Shown here in pieces: positions 36,783-46,543 of a DNA stretch of 64,000 bases (the first letter of the stretch is position 1; each line of letters begins with the position of its first letter). Origin of the DNA: Hahellaceae bacterium. Its GTDB lineage: Bacteria > Pseudomonadota > Gammaproteobacteria > Pseudomonadales > Oleiphilaceae. The stretch lies in assembly GCA_016744695.1 (NCBI GenBank), contig JADGDV010000015.1:4440-68439 (forward strand), in the 5' to 3' direction. The notes under the pieces were generated by a model. That model was not told where the DNA came from. It did no database searches and was given only the letters and a program-made list of their open reading frames with translations. The position numbers and the translations under genes are program-made.

Positions 36783-36836
36783 ATATCAATAAAACCAGAA
36801 ATACCTACTTATAGGTATTTCTGGTTTTATTGATAT
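36783..36836 (+). terminator. 25-bp perfect hairpin after fnr
   Basis: Arms 36783-36807 and 36812-36836 are exact reverse complements around a 4-base loop (CTTA). The stem is AT-rich and no clean U-tract follows, though T-rich sequence starts a few bases on. It lies 53 bases after fnr and 144 before ompW. The rest of the 250-base gap holds the ompW promoter. Confidence 0.75.
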
Positions 36837-36889
36837 AACTCATTTTTTCATTATATCTCCACCCTGCCATAATTCACAATTAACAATAA

Positions 36890-36930
36890 TTGCGTTAAAT
36901 CAATTTTACAATTTACCTAATCGATAGACT
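36890..36930 (+). promoter_or_regulatory. FNR-type promoter of ompW
   Basis: TTGCGTTAAATCAA (36890-36903) keeps eight of ten FNR half-site bases. TAGACT (36925-36930) starts 28.5 bases from the site centre, the same hexamer and same spacing as at the HemN-like gene. Confidence 0.7.
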
Positions 36931-36979
36931 TCAAGCCATTAACTTTACCTTTTACCTATGGTTCACGAAGGAAACTATC

Positions 36980-37723
36980 ATGATCAAAAAAACCTTAACC
37001 ACATCTCTGCTAGCCAGTTCAATGTTATTAGGCCAGTCAGCCCTTGCTTATGAAGCGGGTGATATATTCATTAAAGCTGGAGCAATTACCGTTGATCCTC
37101 AAGAAAACAGCTCTGACATTAGAATTACTAGCCCAAACCTAGGCGCTGCAACCGGCGCTAAAGTGGGCCTAGATTCTGACACACAACTTGGCTTGGTTTT
37201 CACTTACATGGCGACAGACCGAGTAGGTATTGAATTATTAGCCGCAACACCTTTTGAACATAATATTTCTGGCGCAGGCGTTATATCTGGAGCAGGAACA
37301 CTTGGCAGCACAAAACATTTACCACCTACACTAAGCGTACAATATTATCTGGCAGACCCTGAAGCTAAATTTCAACCTTACCTTGGCGCAGGCATTAACT
37401 ACACGATCTTTTTTGATGAAGACACATCACCAACACTAACAGCAGCCATTGGCCCTTTAGCTGAACTTGCAGGAGCCCCAGCAGGTGCTGTAGAAGCAAC
37501 AAGCACAAAATTAGCTATTGAAGACTCCATCGGAGCATCACTGCAGGTTGGGTTTAACTACGAAATTACTGACAATATAGGCTTAAATGCAGCAGTATGG
37601 TGGATGAACATTGATGCGGACGCTGAAATTACAGCGAAAACAAACATTGGCACAGTAAAAGCGAAGGTTGACGTAGATGTTGACCCATACGTCTACATGG
37701 TAGGCGCATATTACAAATTTTAA
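36980..37723 (+). CDS. ompW: OmpW-family outer-membrane protein
   Basis: A 247-residue protein with a signal peptide (ending ALAYEAGD) and an 8-stranded beta-barrel pattern: GDIFIKAGAITVDPQ at the start, LGLVFTYMATDRVGIELLAATPF, LPPTLSVQYYLADPEAKFQPYLGAGINYTIFFDE, and a C-terminal aromatic residue (YYKF) for BAM recognition. OmpW forms a narrow hydrophobic channel. E. coli ompW is also FNR-controlled, which fits the promoter here. GAAGGA precedes the ATG. Confidence 0.95.
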   Translation: MIKKTLTTSLLASSMLLGQSALAYEAGDIFIKAGAITVDPQENSSDIRITSPNLGAATGAKVGLDSDTQLGLVFTYMATDRVGIELLAATPFEHNISGAGVISGAGTLGSTKHLPPTLSVQYYLADPEAKFQPYLGAGINYTIFFDEDTSPTLTAAIGPLAELAGAPAGAVEATSTKLAIEDSIGASLQVGFNYEITDNIGLNAAVWWMNIDADAEITAKTNIGTVKAKVDVDVDPYVYMVGAYYKF

Positions 37724-37750
37724 AACGTAATTTTAAGAATAAACATCAAG

Positions 37751-37784
37751 AAAGAGTCCATATTTAAACAGATGGACTCTTTTG
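37751..37784. terminator. Bidirectional terminator between ompW and the membrane protein gene
   Basis: AAAGAGTCCAT (37751-37761) and ATGGACTCTTT (37772-37782) form an 11-bp stem with T residues on the plus-strand side. The right arm lies inside the end of the convergent gene. Confidence 0.7.
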
Positions 37785-38171
37785 AGTTGCGGCCCGCTTT
37801 ATAATCAAGCCGCCTAAAGCCGCAAAAACGGTTCCCAGCACAACCATAACCCCAGCCATCAGCGTTAAACCTCCCGATGTAGCAGATGATAGTATTGACG
37901 CCAAGCTCGCCATACACCCAACAGCAGCAGCATGATACACCAACTTATGATCAGCAATCGTCGCTGTAACCACCCCACCAAAGAACATAGATAAACAGAA
38001 AACCAGAATAGCGAAAATAAACCAAAGTTCCTGCTTATAGTTTGATACAAAACCGTAATCGCTCGCAGCCATACCAATATATGAAGCCAACAACACATAT
38101 ATTGCTTGAGCAAATAAACCAACTAAGATAGTTACTATCAACCCAACAATGAGTGCTTTAAAGCTAACCAT
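37764..38171 (-). CDS. Unrecognised four-helix membrane protein
   Basis: A 135-residue protein with four hydrophobic segments (about 8-30, 48-72, 78-97 and 103-125), short loops and a basic C-terminal tail (IIKRAATQKSPSV). No catalytic motif is visible and I do not recognise the family. It is convergent with ompW and lies 87 bases downstream of alr, with no sign of coupling. Confidence 0.65.
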   Translation of the reverse strand: MVSFKALIVGLIVTILVGLFAQAIYVLLASYIGMAASDYGFVSNYKQELWFIFAILVFCLSMFFGGVVTATIADHKLVYHAAAVGCMASLASILSSATSGGLTLMAGVMVVLGTVFAALGGLIIKRAATQKSPSV

Positions 38172-38258
38172 AAAAATAATTCCAAAGATTAATCAAGATA
38201 GGGTAATAGTAATAAAAGAACGGTATATGTAAATTGACCTAATGCAAATACACGCATT

Positions 38259-39347
38259 CTACGAATAACGTCTTGGGACTCTTGAGGTTACCCCGGTTAG
38301 CAACTCATAAGCTATCGTACCAGCCGACTTAGCTACATCATCAACAGGAATATTATCACCCCATAACTCCACCAAATCACCCACATTAGCCTCAGGGTGA
38401 TAAGTTAGGTCGACGGTTAACATATCCATAGAAACCCGGCCAACCAAGGGTACAACCCTATCACCAACCCAAACAGGTGTCCCCATAGCCGCGTGACGAG
38501 GATACCCATCACCGTAGCCTATCGCGATAGTGGCAACCCTAGTATCTCTGCTGGCACACCACGCTCGCCCATAACCAACACACTCCCCCGCCTTTAGGTC
38601 ATGTATCGCCATTATCTTAGACTCTAAAGACATTACAGCCTGCAAACCTAACTCCTCAGCAGAACGATAAGCCAGCGGGGATGATCCATACAACATAATA
38701 CCCGGTCTAACATGGTCAAAATGTGCATTTTTATGCTCAATCAACCCGGCCGAATTAGATGCACTAAACTGAAGTGTCACAGATGAAGTATTTACATGTT
38801 CAGTGGCCGCACGAAAGGCACTAATTTGTTTCTCTGTCGTCGATTTGTCAATTTCATCAGCACATGAAAAATGGGTCATTACGCCGATTACATTAACAGA
38901 TACCTCACTATGCAGTCGAGATAGTATTCCCTCTGTTAATTCTGGGTTAAATCCAAGTCGATTCATCCCTGTATTCAATTTCAACCAAACATCAATCACG
39001 GGACCATCAGCAGTACATGCACTTAATAAACTAACTTGGTACTCAGAGTGAACAGCCAGCTGCAACTTATGATCAGCAGCCAGAGATAACTCCTCAGCAG
39101 AAAAGGCACCCTCAAGCACCATGATAGAGTTATCAATACCCTCCCGTCTTAATAGCATAGCCTCATCAACACAAGCCACCGCCAGCACCGCATCAGGCAA
39201 GGCCTTAGCTAGCTGACAAATACCATGTCCATAACCATTGGCTTTAATAACAGCAATACATACTGCACCATCAGCCAACTGGTTCGCTACGGCGTAATTA
39301 GCCTTAAAAGCACTTAGGTTTATATTAGCGTAAGTGGGGCGCGTCAT
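38259..39347 (-). CDS. alr: Alanine racemase
   Basis: A PLP enzyme that makes D-alanine for peptidoglycan. The 362-residue protein has the PLP lysine in AVIKANGYGHG near residue 34, the HFSCADE segment, RPGIMLYGSSP, and the C-terminal catalytic Tyr region VGYGRAW. Its ATG shares one base with the dnaB stop, so it is coupled to dnaB. The dnaB-alr order is typical for gammaproteobacteria. Confidence 0.96.
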   Translation of the reverse strand: MTRPTYANINLSAFKANYAVANQLADGAVCIAVIKANGYGHGICQLAKALPDAVLAVACVDEAMLLRREGIDNSIMVLEGAFSAEELSLAADHKLQLAVHSEYQVSLLSACTADGPVIDVWLKLNTGMNRLGFNPELTEGILSRLHSEVSVNVIGVMTHFSCADEIDKSTTEKQISAFRAATEHVNTSSVTLQFSASNSAGLIEHKNAHFDHVRPGIMLYGSSPLAYRSAEELGLQAVMSLESKIMAIHDLKAGECVGYGRAWCASRDTRVATIAIGYGDGYPRHAAMGTPVWVGDRVVPLVGRVSMDMLTVDLTYHPEANVGDLVELWGDNIPVDDVAKSAGTIAYELLTGVTSRVPRRYS

Positions 39348-40723
39348 TAAAACCCATCACCATAATCAACGTGGGCCAAATCTTCAAACTTGGTAAACTG
39401 CCCCTGAAACCCTAGCTTAACCGTACCTGTTGGGCCGTTACGGTGTTTACCTATAATGATTTCTCCAATACCCTTGTCTGGGCTATCTTCATTGTAATAA
39501 TCATCACGATAAATAAACATAATGATATCGGCATCCTGCTCTATCGCTCCGGATTCACGTAAATCCGAGTTAATCGGACGCTTGTTAGGCCGATTCTCCA
39601 AACTACGGTTAAGCTGAGAAAGTGCAACCACAGGGCACTTTAGCTCTTTCGCCAATGCCTTTAATGACCGTGATATTTCGGATATTTCAGAGGTACGACC
39701 TTCAGTATTACCAGGAACCTGCATCAACTGAAGGTAATCAATCATTATTAAGGCGAAATCTTTTTTAGTTTCACGAGCAATACGTCGAGCACGCGAACGA
39801 ACATCCGTTGGGCTCAAAGAAGGCTGGTCATCTATATATAACGGTTTGTCTTTTAGCAGGCTAACGGCTGAGGTCAATCTGGGCCAATCATCTTCTTCCA
39901 ATTGCCCACTTCTGATTCTGCCCTGATGAATACGGCCCATCGATGAAAGCATACGCATAACTATAGCGTCAGCGGGCATCTCCATACTAAATACTAAAAC
40001 AGGCTTACCGTCAGTGTCACCCATCAACGCATTTTCAACCAAATTCATGGCAAATGCTGTCTTACCCATTGAGGGTCGAGCCGCAACAATAACAAGGTCT
40101 GAAGGCTGCAACCCACCAGTACTTTCATCAAGGTCACGAAACCCTGTAGTCGTGCCTGTTAATGGGTCATCCGTATTAAAAAGTTCATCAATACGTTCTA
40201 ATGTCTGCGTAAGAATAGGGTTAACATTTTGCGGCCCCCCTTCTTTAGTTCTGGTCTCTGATATCTGAAAAACTTTTCGCTCAGCCTCATCAAGCAATTC
40301 AGCACTGGTTCGCCCCTGAGTATTAAATGCTGAATCTGATATTTCACCTGAAGCCTGAATTAGCTTTCTTACTAACGCTCGCTCACTCACAATTTCAGAG
40401 TAAGCCCTTATATTCGATGCACTCGGTGTATTCTTCGCTAATTCACCCAAATAAGCCAAGCCACCCGCATTTTCAAGCTCACCAAGCCTTCCTAGCTCTT
40501 CCGACAGAGTAATTACATCCAACGGCTTAGCTTCACCCGCTAACCTTGCAATAACCTTAAAAATCAAACGATGATCATGACGATAAAAGTCACCTTCAAC
40601 CACCTTGTCAGCGACTACATCCCACTTACTATTATCAAGCATTAAGCCACCCAAAACGGATTGCTCAGCTTCAATAGAGTGAGGTGGGACTTTAAGCTGA
40701 TTCAGCTCTTTATCAGAATTCAT
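39347..40723 (-). CDS. dnaB: Replicative DNA helicase
   Basis: DnaB of ~458 residues: N-terminal domain (VPPHSIEAEQSVLGGLMLDN) followed by the RecA-like motor with Walker A in VIVAARPSMGKTAFAMN, the Walker B region LIMIDYLQLM, and the DnaB motif SQLNRSLENRPNKRP. I start at the ATG at 40723 (MNSDKEL) rather than the GTG at 40732; neither has a strong ribosome site. No intein is present. Confidence 0.96.
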   Translation of the reverse strand: MNSDKELNQLKVPPHSIEAEQSVLGGLMLDNSKWDVVADKVVEGDFYRHDHRLIFKVIARLAGEAKPLDVITLSEELGRLGELENAGGLAYLGELAKNTPSASNIRAYSEIVSERALVRKLIQASGEISDSAFNTQGRTSAELLDEAERKVFQISETRTKEGGPQNVNPILTQTLERIDELFNTDDPLTGTTTGFRDLDESTGGLQPSDLVIVAARPSMGKTAFAMNLVENALMGDTDGKPVLVFSMEMPADAIVMRMLSSMGRIHQGRIRSGQLEEDDWPRLTSAVSLLKDKPLYIDDQPSLSPTDVRSRARRIARETKKDFALIMIDYLQLMQVPGNTEGRTSEISEISRSLKALAKELKCPVVALSQLNRSLENRPNKRPINSDLRESGAIEQDADIIMFIYRDDYYNEDSPDKGIGEIIIGKHRNGPTGTVKLGFQGQFTKFEDLAHVDYGDGF

Positions 40724-40791
40724 TATATTCACGACGAGGTAAACACCTTATAAAAAATATTAGCGTTTAAAAACAGAGTACAAACGGGCGA

Positions 40792-40824
40792 TTTCTTTAT
40801 CTAATTCTTTATCTATTTCTTTAC
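40792..40824. repeat. Imperfect 12-bp tandem repeat upstream of dnaB
   Basis: Nearly three units of ATTCTTTATCTA (first and third with T for A at the start) lie between dnaB and the rplI terminator, in the 263-base gap 40724-40986. Confidence 0.7.
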
Positions 40825-40833
40825 CTTAAAAAC

Positions 40834-40891
40834 AGATACGGCCCGGGAGTCAGTTAAGGCATTATACCCTAACAACTCTCGAGCCGTATCT
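40834..40891 (-). terminator. Long hairpin terminator/attenuator between rplI and dnaB
   Basis: AGATACGGCCCGGGAGT (40834-40850) pairs with ACTCTCGAGCCGTATCT (40875-40891) with two mismatches. A second inner stem GTTAAGG/CCCTAAC lies in the loop. On the minus strand the stem is followed by GTTTTTAA, so it should end rplI transcripts. A GTATAAT sequence lies inside the loop. Confidence 0.7.
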
Positions 40892-40986
40892 ACAATACAT
40901 CAAGCACCTGCTAGAAACTATTTTAAAGAACTAAATGTTCAAAAATAATTTCTAGCAGCGCTGAAGCCAAACAACATAGTTAAATA

Positions 40987-41436
40987 CTATGCCTCAGCAA
41001 CAACACTTAGCTTAACAATTGCGTTTACATCGCTATGTACGTGAATAGTAATATCATACTCACCTACTGCACGAAGTGGACCTTCAGGAAGACGAACTTC
41101 ACTCTTGTTCACTTCTACGCCAGCTGCTGTAATTGCATCAGCAACGTCACGCACACCGATTGAACCAAACAACTTACCTTCATCTCCAGACTTAGAGCTG
41201 ATTGTAATTTCTTTGTCGTTCAACTGATCTGCACGCGCCTGAGCTGCTTTAAGCTTTTCAGCGGCTACTTTTTCTAATTCAGCACGACGTGTTTCAAATT
41301 CTGCAACATTTGTAGCTGTTGCAGGTACTGCCTTACCATAAGGGATAAGGTAGTTACGTCCGTAACCTGACTTCACGGCAACCTTGTCACCAAGAACGCC
41401 GAGTTTACCGATCTTCTCGAGCAGAATAACTTCCAT
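40987..41436 (-). CDS. rplI: Large ribosomal subunit protein bL9
   Basis: The 149-residue protein has the L9 N-terminal domain ([36 protein letters not shown]), a long connecting helix and a C-terminal domain with [16 protein letters not shown]. Length is canonical. It follows a membrane protein gene in the S6-S18-L9 series. Confidence 0.98.
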   Translation of the reverse strand: MEVILLEKIGKLGVLGDKVAVKSGYGRNYLIPYGKAVPATATNVAEFETRRAELEKVAAEKLKAAQARADQLNDKEITISSKSGDEGKLFGSIGVRDVADAITAAGVEVNKSEVRLPEGPLRAVGEYDITIHVHSDVNAIVKLSVVAEA

Positions 41437-41472
41437 CTCGCAAACCTCTTTAAACCGTTTGTGATAACTGAA

Positions 41473-42345
41473 CTATTTTTCCTGGTCTGACTCAGACACT
41501 CTAATTCGACTTCTAAAATCGAACCAGCTATCTAATACTGCCAAAAACATAGTCAGTAATAACAAGCTAGGCCCTAATATAAATACACTTATATAAAATG
41601 TAAATATCCAGTGCCTGCCCAAATTCCGTTTAGCCACACTACCATGTACCAATGCAATGCCAGCTAGTGTCAGCGGTACTAATAACATTAGCACCAAAAG
41701 AGACGTATTCAGGTTTAAAATAGGACCAAACAACATTAAGCCTACAGCACACAGCGAAAACGCTGGCGATAACTTAAAACTGTGAAACTCCTTACGAAAA
41801 CCTCCCGGATTATAAAGTGCTGATTGCCAGCTTCTAGCCAACATTACAGCCCCTAAGGCCAGTGAGTAATATGTTGCCGCTAAACTAGCAATCATTAAAG
41901 AGTTGAACACAGGGTCCAAGTCTCCGCCTAACTGCTTAACCATATCTGGATCGATTTGATTATAAAGTTCTTTAGCCATATCAGTTAATTGCTGTATCAC
42001 CTCAGGAAATAACACTGGCATTAAGGCCCCTGCTATAACCGATATAACCACACCTGCAATTAACGTTTTCTCCCAAGAAATAGTCTGCCTTAATACAACA
42101 GCCATAACCCAAGAGAACACCAACACTAACACCGTTCCCGGATCGTTGAACTTTATCCACCATGCTGAGGCAGGTAACAAAGCCCAAACTAAAACACTAA
42201 CTCCTTGCCCTACTCCCTTACGTAAAGTAACCAGAGTAAGAACAGCCGCACTCAACCAAAACATCATCGGTAGTGCTGCGGCAATCACCGCCACGATTAC
42301 AGCCTGTCGTGGGCCTCGCATCAAATATTCAGCTAATGCTCGCAT
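41473..42345 (-). CDS. DUF2232-type membrane protein in the S6-S18-L9 operon
   Basis: A 290-residue polytopic inner-membrane protein with about eight hydrophobic helices, starting MRALAEYLMRGPRQAVIVAVIAA. A membrane protein of this type occurs between rpsR and rplI in Pseudomonas-like genomes and is absent there in E. coli. No catalytic motif is visible and the role is unknown. It is tightly packed (23 bases from rpsR, 36 from rplI), so co-transcribed with ribosomal genes. Confidence 0.8.
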   Translation of the reverse strand: MRALAEYLMRGPRQAVIVAVIAAALPMMFWLSAAVLTLVTLRKGVGQGVSVLVWALLPASAWWIKFNDPGTVLVLVFSWVMAVVLRQTISWEKTLIAGVVISVIAGALMPVLFPEVIQQLTDMAKELYNQIDPDMVKQLGGDLDPVFNSLMIASLAATYYSLALGAVMLARSWQSALYNPGGFRKEFHSFKLSPAFSLCAVGLMLFGPILNLNTSLLVLMLLVPLTLAGIALVHGSVAKRNLGRHWIFTFYISVFILGPSLLLLTMFLAVLDSWFDFRSRIRVSESDQEK

Positions 42346-42368
42346 ACAGGATAATCGCTACTTTCAGC

Positions 42369-42599
42369 TTACTCGTTGTGGTTATCTGTAAATGGTAACA
42401 GAGCTACATAACGTGCACGCTTGATAGCTGTTGCCAGCTGACGCTGATAACGCGCTTTTGTTCCAGTAATACGGCTAGGGACGATCTTACCGGTTTCTGA
42501 GACATAACCTTTCAGAGTTTCGATATCTTTATAATCGATCTCTTTAACCCCTTCAGCAGTGAAGCGGCAAAACTTACGACGACGAAAAAAACGAGCCAT
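42369..42599 (-). CDS. rpsR: Small ribosomal subunit protein bS18
   Basis: A 76-residue basic protein with [25 protein letters not shown] at the start and the conserved [32 protein letters not shown]. Length and sequence are canonical. It forms a complex with bS6, whose gene is 59 bases upstream. Confidence 0.98.
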   Translation of the reverse strand: MARFFRRRKFCRFTAEGVKEIDYKDIETLKGYVSETGKIVPSRITGTKARYQRQLATAIKRARYVALLPFTDNHNE

Positions 42600-42658
42600 T
42601 GTAATTTCTCCAAATTAAATTGTTTAACTAAGTCTAAACCAAGGAATGAAAAAGAAGA

Positions 42659-43117
42659 TTACTCTTCGCCTTCGCCATCTGGTTTGTCATTAGTTTCAGT
42701 AGTAGCATCAGTATCAGTGCTCTGCTCTGTAGTAGCTTCAGGAGCTGCAGCTGGAGCTGGACGAGATTTACGCTCATCATATCGACGGTCTTCACGACCT
42801 TCAGATGCTTTGATTAGAGAAACTTCAGTGATCGCTTCTTTACGACGGATAACCATGTTACGGATAATCGCATCGTTGAAACGGAAGTTGTGAGCTAGCT
42901 CATCCAACGCTTCACCAGTACACTCAATATTCAAAAGAATATAATGTGCTTTGTGAATCTTGTTAATAGGATAAGCCATGTGGCGACGGCCCCAATCTTC
43001 GAAGCGATGAACATCACCACCAGCATCTTTAACGATGCTTGTGTAACGTTCAACCATTGCAGAAACCTGCTCGCTTTGATCAGGGTGCACCAGAATTACG
43101 ATTTCGTAATGACGCAT
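42659..43117 (-). CDS. rpsF: Small ribosomal subunit protein bS6
   Basis: A 152-residue protein. The first ~100 residues are S6 ([48 protein letters not shown]). The C-terminal tail is long, first basic and then acidic and Thr-rich, ending in GEGEE, as in other gammaproteobacterial S6 proteins that are substrates of glutamate ligase RimK. RimK modification is an inference from the tail. Confidence 0.97.
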   Translation of the reverse strand: MRHYEIVILVHPDQSEQVSAMVERYTSIVKDAGGDVHRFEDWGRRHMAYPINKIHKAHYILLNIECTGEALDELAHNFRFNDAIIRNMVIRRKEAITEVSLIKASEGREDRRYDERKSRPAPAAAPEATTEQSTDTDATTETNDKPDGEGEE

Positions 43118-43255
43118 TGTATCTCCCTACGGGTTTATAAGCCTCTCAGATGCGAAAAATCACATTAAGAAGCAAGGAGTTGTTAAATTGACAACTTAAG
43201 AACCGCGCATTTTAGTGATAAACACTAAGGGTTGCAAGCGCTAACTGGATAATTA

Positions 43256-43996
43256 TTAGCCAGCCCGCTGCCTTACCGCTTCAAATAAGCAAACCCCTGC
43301 TGCAACCGATACATTAAGACTACTCACTGAACCTGACATGGGTATTTTAATCAGCTCATCACAATGTTCTTTGGTAAGACGGCGAAGCCCTTTACCTTCC
43401 GCTCCCATTATCAAGGCCATCGCCCCATTAAAATCAGCCTGATAAATCGTTTTATCCGTTTCACCCGCAGCACCAATCAACCATACACCGTATTGCTGCA
43501 ACCAGCGTAATGTACGGGCTAGGTTCGTCACCTTTATATAAGGCACATGCTCAGCAGCGCCACATGCTACTTTTCTGGCTACACCATTTAACGGTGCCGA
43601 CTTATCTTTAGGTGCAATAACCGCATGCACACCTGCCGCATCAGCTGATCGTAAACAGGCACCTAAATTATGAGGATCAGTTACCCCATCCAAAACCAAT
43701 AAAAAAGGTTTTTCTTTTAAAGATTGAAGTAGTTCTTCCAGGTCACCCTCTTCCATTTCAGACAAAGCATCACATTCTGCTATAACGCCTTGGTGATTCC
43801 CGGGCTCTCTTTTATCCAACTGGTGGCGCTCAACATTCTCTATACTCACACCACTTTTTCTTGCTACAACAAGTAAGCTTTCAAGCCGCTTATCTTTACG
43901 TCCCTTTAATACCAGTAGACGTTTAATTTTTTCAGGTTCTTTGTCTAGCAACGCAGACACTGCATGCAAACCAAAGATTGTTTCAAGCTCAGACAT
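43256..43996 (-). CDS. rlmB: 23S rRNA (guanosine-2'-O)-methyltransferase RlmB
   Basis: A SPOUT methyltransferase of 246 residues that methylates G2251. It opens with [13 protein letters not shown], and has the SpoU motifs [41 protein letters not shown] and [18 protein letters not shown] with the trefoil knot. The order rnr-rlmB is as in E. coli. Confidence 0.96.
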   Translation of the reverse strand: MSELETIFGLHAVSALLDKEPEKIKRLLVLKGRKDKRLESLLVVARKSGVSIENVERHQLDKREPGNHQGVIAECDALSEMEEGDLEELLQSLKEKPFLLVLDGVTDPHNLGACLRSADAAGVHAVIAPKDKSAPLNGVARKVACGAAEHVPYIKVTNLARTLRWLQQYGVWLIGAAGETDKTIYQADFNGAMALIMGAEGKGLRRLTKEHCDELIKIPMSGSVSSLNVSVAAGVCLFEAVRQRAG

Positions 43997-44086
43997 TATT
44001 AAGCATTACCATTTAGAATTGATACCACTCAGAAATCACTGTCATTCACGCACGAGCATAAATGACAGAAAAAACGTACAACTATT

Positions 44087-46543
44087 TTACTTCTTAGCCT
44101 TTCTTTTACGAGGTACGGCACTACCCTTTGCGCCTTTTGGAGCTTTAGCTTTAACTACGGCTTTTTTCTTTACCGCTTTTTTGGGTTTCTTCTTTTTACT
44201 AGGACGCTTATCTGGTGACTCTTTACGGCCAGATTTTGATTGCCCCCTTGAATCACTGGGTTTTTTACCTTTTTTCCTTTCTTCCGAACCGCCCTTACCT
44301 TTTCGCGTACTAGGCTGGCCTAGTAATTCAAAATCAATTTTTCGATCATCAAGATCAATCCTAACCACCTTAACCGTAACAGTGTCACCCAAACGATAAC
44401 TTACACCCGTTCGTTCACCAATTAAGCGATGTTTAGCCTGGTCAAATTGATAGTAGTCACTCTTTAAAGTCGTTACATGAACCAAACCATCAATATATAA
44501 ATCTTTCAGTTCAACAAACAAACCAAATGAAGTAACTGCTGATATAACCCCTTCAAACGTTTCCTCTAAATGCTGCTGCAAAAACTCACACTTCAACCAG
44601 CTTACAACATCACGTGTGGCTTCATCTGCGCGTCTTTCAGTAAGAGAGCAGTGTTCGCCTAGCTGTAGCATTTGAGGTAAATCGTAAAGGTATTTATTAT
44701 CGGCTTCATTAATAACATCAGTGCGAACTACCTGAGCACAAGGCAGCTCACTGTGGATGACTGATTTTATTGCACGATGAACCGTAAGGTCAGGATAACG
44801 TCGAATAGGCGATGTGAAATGCGCATAATGCGCATAACCCAAACCAAAGTGTCCTTTTTCTTCTGGGCTATAAACGGCCTGACTTAGTGAGCGAAGCATA
44901 ACCGTTTGAATCACACTAAAATCTGGACGATCTTTAATTTGAGCTAGCAAGATCTGATAATCAGACGGTTTAGGCTTTTCTTTATCACCCGGAAGCTGTA
45001 AACCTTGCTCACCTAAAAATGACCTTAGGTTTTCTAATTTTTCAAGTTTTGGACCTTCATGCACACGATACAGAGTATGCATTTTATTTTTCTTTAAAAA
45101 GCGTGCTGTCGCTACGTTAGCAGACAACATACACTCCTCAATAATCTTATGCGCATCATTACGCTCAGTGGGAACTATTTGATCAATTTTACGATCTTCA
45201 CCAAAGAGAATGCGTGTTTCAACGGTTTCAAAATCAATCGCCCCTCTTGCATCTCTCGCTTTTCTTAATGCATGGTACAAACCGTAGAGGTTATGTAAGT
45301 GGGGAAGAACTCCAGCATACCGCTCACTAAGCTGCACACCTTGCTCACTTTCAGGCTGCTCTAGCATTGAGCTCACTTTGTTATAGGTCAAGCGAGCATG
45401 AGAGTACATAACACCCTCATAAAATTTATAGCCACTTAATACACCCTGCTCACTGATTGTCATTTCACAAACCATACAAAGTCGATCAACTTCAGGATTT
45501 AGTGAACACAAACCATTAGATAACACTTCAGGAAGCATCGGGATTACGTGATCAGGAAAGTAAACCGAATTACCACGAGTATGTGCTTCAATATCAAGCG
45601 CATTACCCATTTTCACATAATGAGCTACGTCAGCAATGGCTACAAATAGACGCCAACCACCTGACGGCTTGCGCTCACAATAAACGGCATCATCAAAGTC
45701 ACGAGCATCTTCACCATCAATCGTCACCAAGGGTAAATGGCGAATATCGATGCGATTCTTTTTATCCGTTTCGTCGACTGTTTTAGTGTAATTTTTAACG
45801 GCCTGCGTCACTTCGGCTGGCCAAATAAATGGGATGCCATGCGATCGAATAGCTACATCAATCTCCATACCTGGAGCCATGTTATCTCCAAGCACTTCAA
45901 TCACTTTACCTACGGCACTGGTACGCATGGTTGGGTGCATCGTAATTTCTACTACAACATACTGCCCGCTTTCAGCGTTCATGCATGCATCAAGCGGAAT
46001 CATTACATCATTTGCAACTTTTGTGTTTTCAGGAGTCACAAAGGCGATACCACTTTCAATGCAGAGTCGACCTACCACCTGCTCAGTATTTCGCTCTAAC
46101 ACATCAACAATAACGGCCATACGACGACCCCGAGCATCAACATCATCAGATCGCGCCAATACACGATCACCATGAACCACAGAACGCATCTGACGCGCAG
46201 TAAGAAACAGATCTTTTGAGCCGTCTTCAGGAATCACAAAACCAAAGCCATCTTTATGACCCTGAATCCGTCCTTTAATTAAGCTAATACTGCTAATCGG
46301 TACATATTGACCACGCCGATTACAAACAAGCTGCCCATCACGAGTCATCGCGATCAATCGTCGCCTTATGGCTTCAATTGAGTTTTCATCACTAAGATTT
46401 AGGGCCTTACACAACCCCATATGAGTAACGGGCGCTTTTGTTTTTTCCAAATGCTCAAGTATATATTCACGACTAGGCACTGGGTTTTCGTAATTCTCTG
46501 CTTCTCTTTTAGCGTGAGGATCACGTACTTTTTTCTTTGACAT
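44087..46543 (-). CDS. rnr: Ribonuclease R
   Basis: An 818-residue 3'-5' exoribonuclease. It has an N-terminal winged-helix region, two cold-shock domains, the RNB catalytic domain (ITIDGEDARDFDDAVYCE with metal-binding aspartates, and HFTSPIRRYPDLTVHR), an S1 domain (EGVISAVTSFGLFVELKDLYIDGLVHV), and a ~90-residue Lys/Arg/Ser-rich tail. It degrades structured RNA and takes part in tmRNA-mediated clearance. The upstream gap 46544-46728 has a minus-strand TATAAT at 46629-46624. Confidence 0.97.
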   Translation of the reverse strand: MSKKKVRDPHAKREAENYENPVPSREYILEHLEKTKAPVTHMGLCKALNLSDENSIEAIRRRLIAMTRDGQLVCNRRGQYVPISSISLIKGRIQGHKDGFGFVIPEDGSKDLFLTARQMRSVVHGDRVLARSDDVDARGRRMAVIVDVLERNTEQVVGRLCIESGIAFVTPENTKVANDVMIPLDACMNAESGQYVVVEITMHPTMRTSAVGKVIEVLGDNMAPGMEIDVAIRSHGIPFIWPAEVTQAVKNYTKTVDETDKKNRIDIRHLPLVTIDGEDARDFDDAVYCERKPSGGWRLFVAIADVAHYVKMGNALDIEAHTRGNSVYFPDHVIPMLPEVLSNGLCSLNPEVDRLCMVCEMTISEQGVLSGYKFYEGVMYSHARLTYNKVSSMLEQPESEQGVQLSERYAGVLPHLHNLYGLYHALRKARDARGAIDFETVETRILFGEDRKIDQIVPTERNDAHKIIEECMLSANVATARFLKKNKMHTLYRVHEGPKLEKLENLRSFLGEQGLQLPGDKEKPKPSDYQILLAQIKDRPDFSVIQTVMLRSLSQAVYSPEEKGHFGLGYAHYAHFTSPIRRYPDLTVHRAIKSVIHSELPCAQVVRTDVINEADNKYLYDLPQMLQLGEHCSLTERRADEATRDVVSWLKCEFLQQHLEETFEGVISAVTSFGLFVELKDLYIDGLVHVTTLKSDYYQFDQAKHRLIGERTGVSYRLGDTVTVKVVRIDLDDRKIDFELLGQPSTRKGKGGSEERKKGKKPSDSRGQSKSGRKESPDKRPSKKKKPKKAVKKKAVVKAKAPKGAKGSAVPRKRKAKK

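Noticed and set aside
43118-43255. S6:S18-binding leader RNA upstream of rpsF
   Set aside because: A CCG is present near the start codon, but I could not assemble the full motif by eye. A covariance search would decide.
45737-46175. Two overlapping plus-strand frames of over 110 codons
   Set aside because: They lie antisense inside rnr, whose cold-shock and RNB domains are continuous on the minus strand.
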